Positions 6,470 through 6,538 of a stretch of DNA of 6,538 nt are shown piece after piece. The stretch's first letter is position 1. Every line of letters begins with the position of its first letter. The DNA is from Candidatus Sumerlaeota bacterium. Its GTDB lineage: Bacteria > Sumerlaeota > Sumerlaeia > MWCT01 > JAGHBZ01. The stretch is taken from assembly GCA_021160705.1 (NCBI GenBank), contig JAGHBZ010000315.1, positions 1 to 6,538 on the forward strand. The letters run 5' to 3'. A program made the position numbers and the translations under genes. Under the pieces are notes generated by a model. That model was given only the letters and a program-made list of their open reading frames with translations. It had not been told where the DNA came from and searched no databases.

Positions 6470-6538
6470 ATGAAGAAAAGAAATGACATAGACAAACTCA
6501 AACAGGTAGCACTCCAGATAGTCCAGACACTAAAAGAC
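6470..6538 (+). CDS. Possible N-terminus of a divergent gene, cut by the window edge
   Basis: ATG at 6470 opens 23 codons that reach the right edge without a stop, beginning MKKRNDIDKLKQ and continuing as one amphipathic, Lys-rich helix. An in-frame TAA at 6464 lies just upstream, so this would be the first start. There is no clear Shine-Dalgarno site before it. The composition looks like a real protein start, but 23 residues are too few to assign a family, and the opposite strand is also open over most of this stretch. Confidence 0.35.
   Translation, partial: MKKRNDIDKLKQVALQIVQTLKD

Overview
The window is AT-rich bacterial DNA (GC roughly 40-45% by eye). All three substantial genes lie on the minus strand. 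Read in the direction of transcription (right to left) they are: a GT4-type glycosyltransferase (6329-5196); a very long single-pass membrane protein with two SPOR-like repeats and a concanavalin/LamG-like domain at each end (5082-1624); and a protein that joins a DnaG-type CHC2 zinc domain to a long run of TPRs (1510 to beyond the left edge). The SPOR-like repeats and signal peptide suggest a bacterium with a peptidoglycan wall, most likely diderm. The unusual protein architectures suggest a poorly sampled lineage. Nothing here fixes the phylum.

Layout. 1-1510: zinc-domain/TPR gene, C-terminus missing. 1511-1623: 113-bp gap with no convincing terminator, containing an orphan Shine-Dalgarno-like GGAGAGG followed by seven T. 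1624-5082: the large membrane protein; its start is best placed at the third of three clustered ATGs. 5083-5195: gap with a good sigma70-like promoter (TTGACT-N18-TAAAAT) and a weak AT-rich hairpin. 5196-6329: glycosyltransferase, with a possible extended -10 promoter just upstream. 6330-6469: AT-rich gap with a 7-bp inverted repeat. 6470-6538: possible start of a divergent plus-strand gene, cut by the edge. I found no RNA genes, insertion sequences or CRISPR arrays.

How the genes may work together (inference). The large protein has a FimV-like plan: secreted N-terminus, wall-binding-type repeats, coiled coil, one membrane segment, long Glu-rich cytoplasmic tail. It adds a beta-sandwich domain at each end, which I do not recognise from any named family. 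The co-oriented zinc/TPR protein has no signal peptide, so it would be cytoplasmic and could dock on that tail. The glycosyltransferase would act in surface glycan synthesis and may belong to a separate transcription unit. The best candidate for something undescribed is the pair formed by the two-sided membrane protein and the primase-type zinc/TPR protein.
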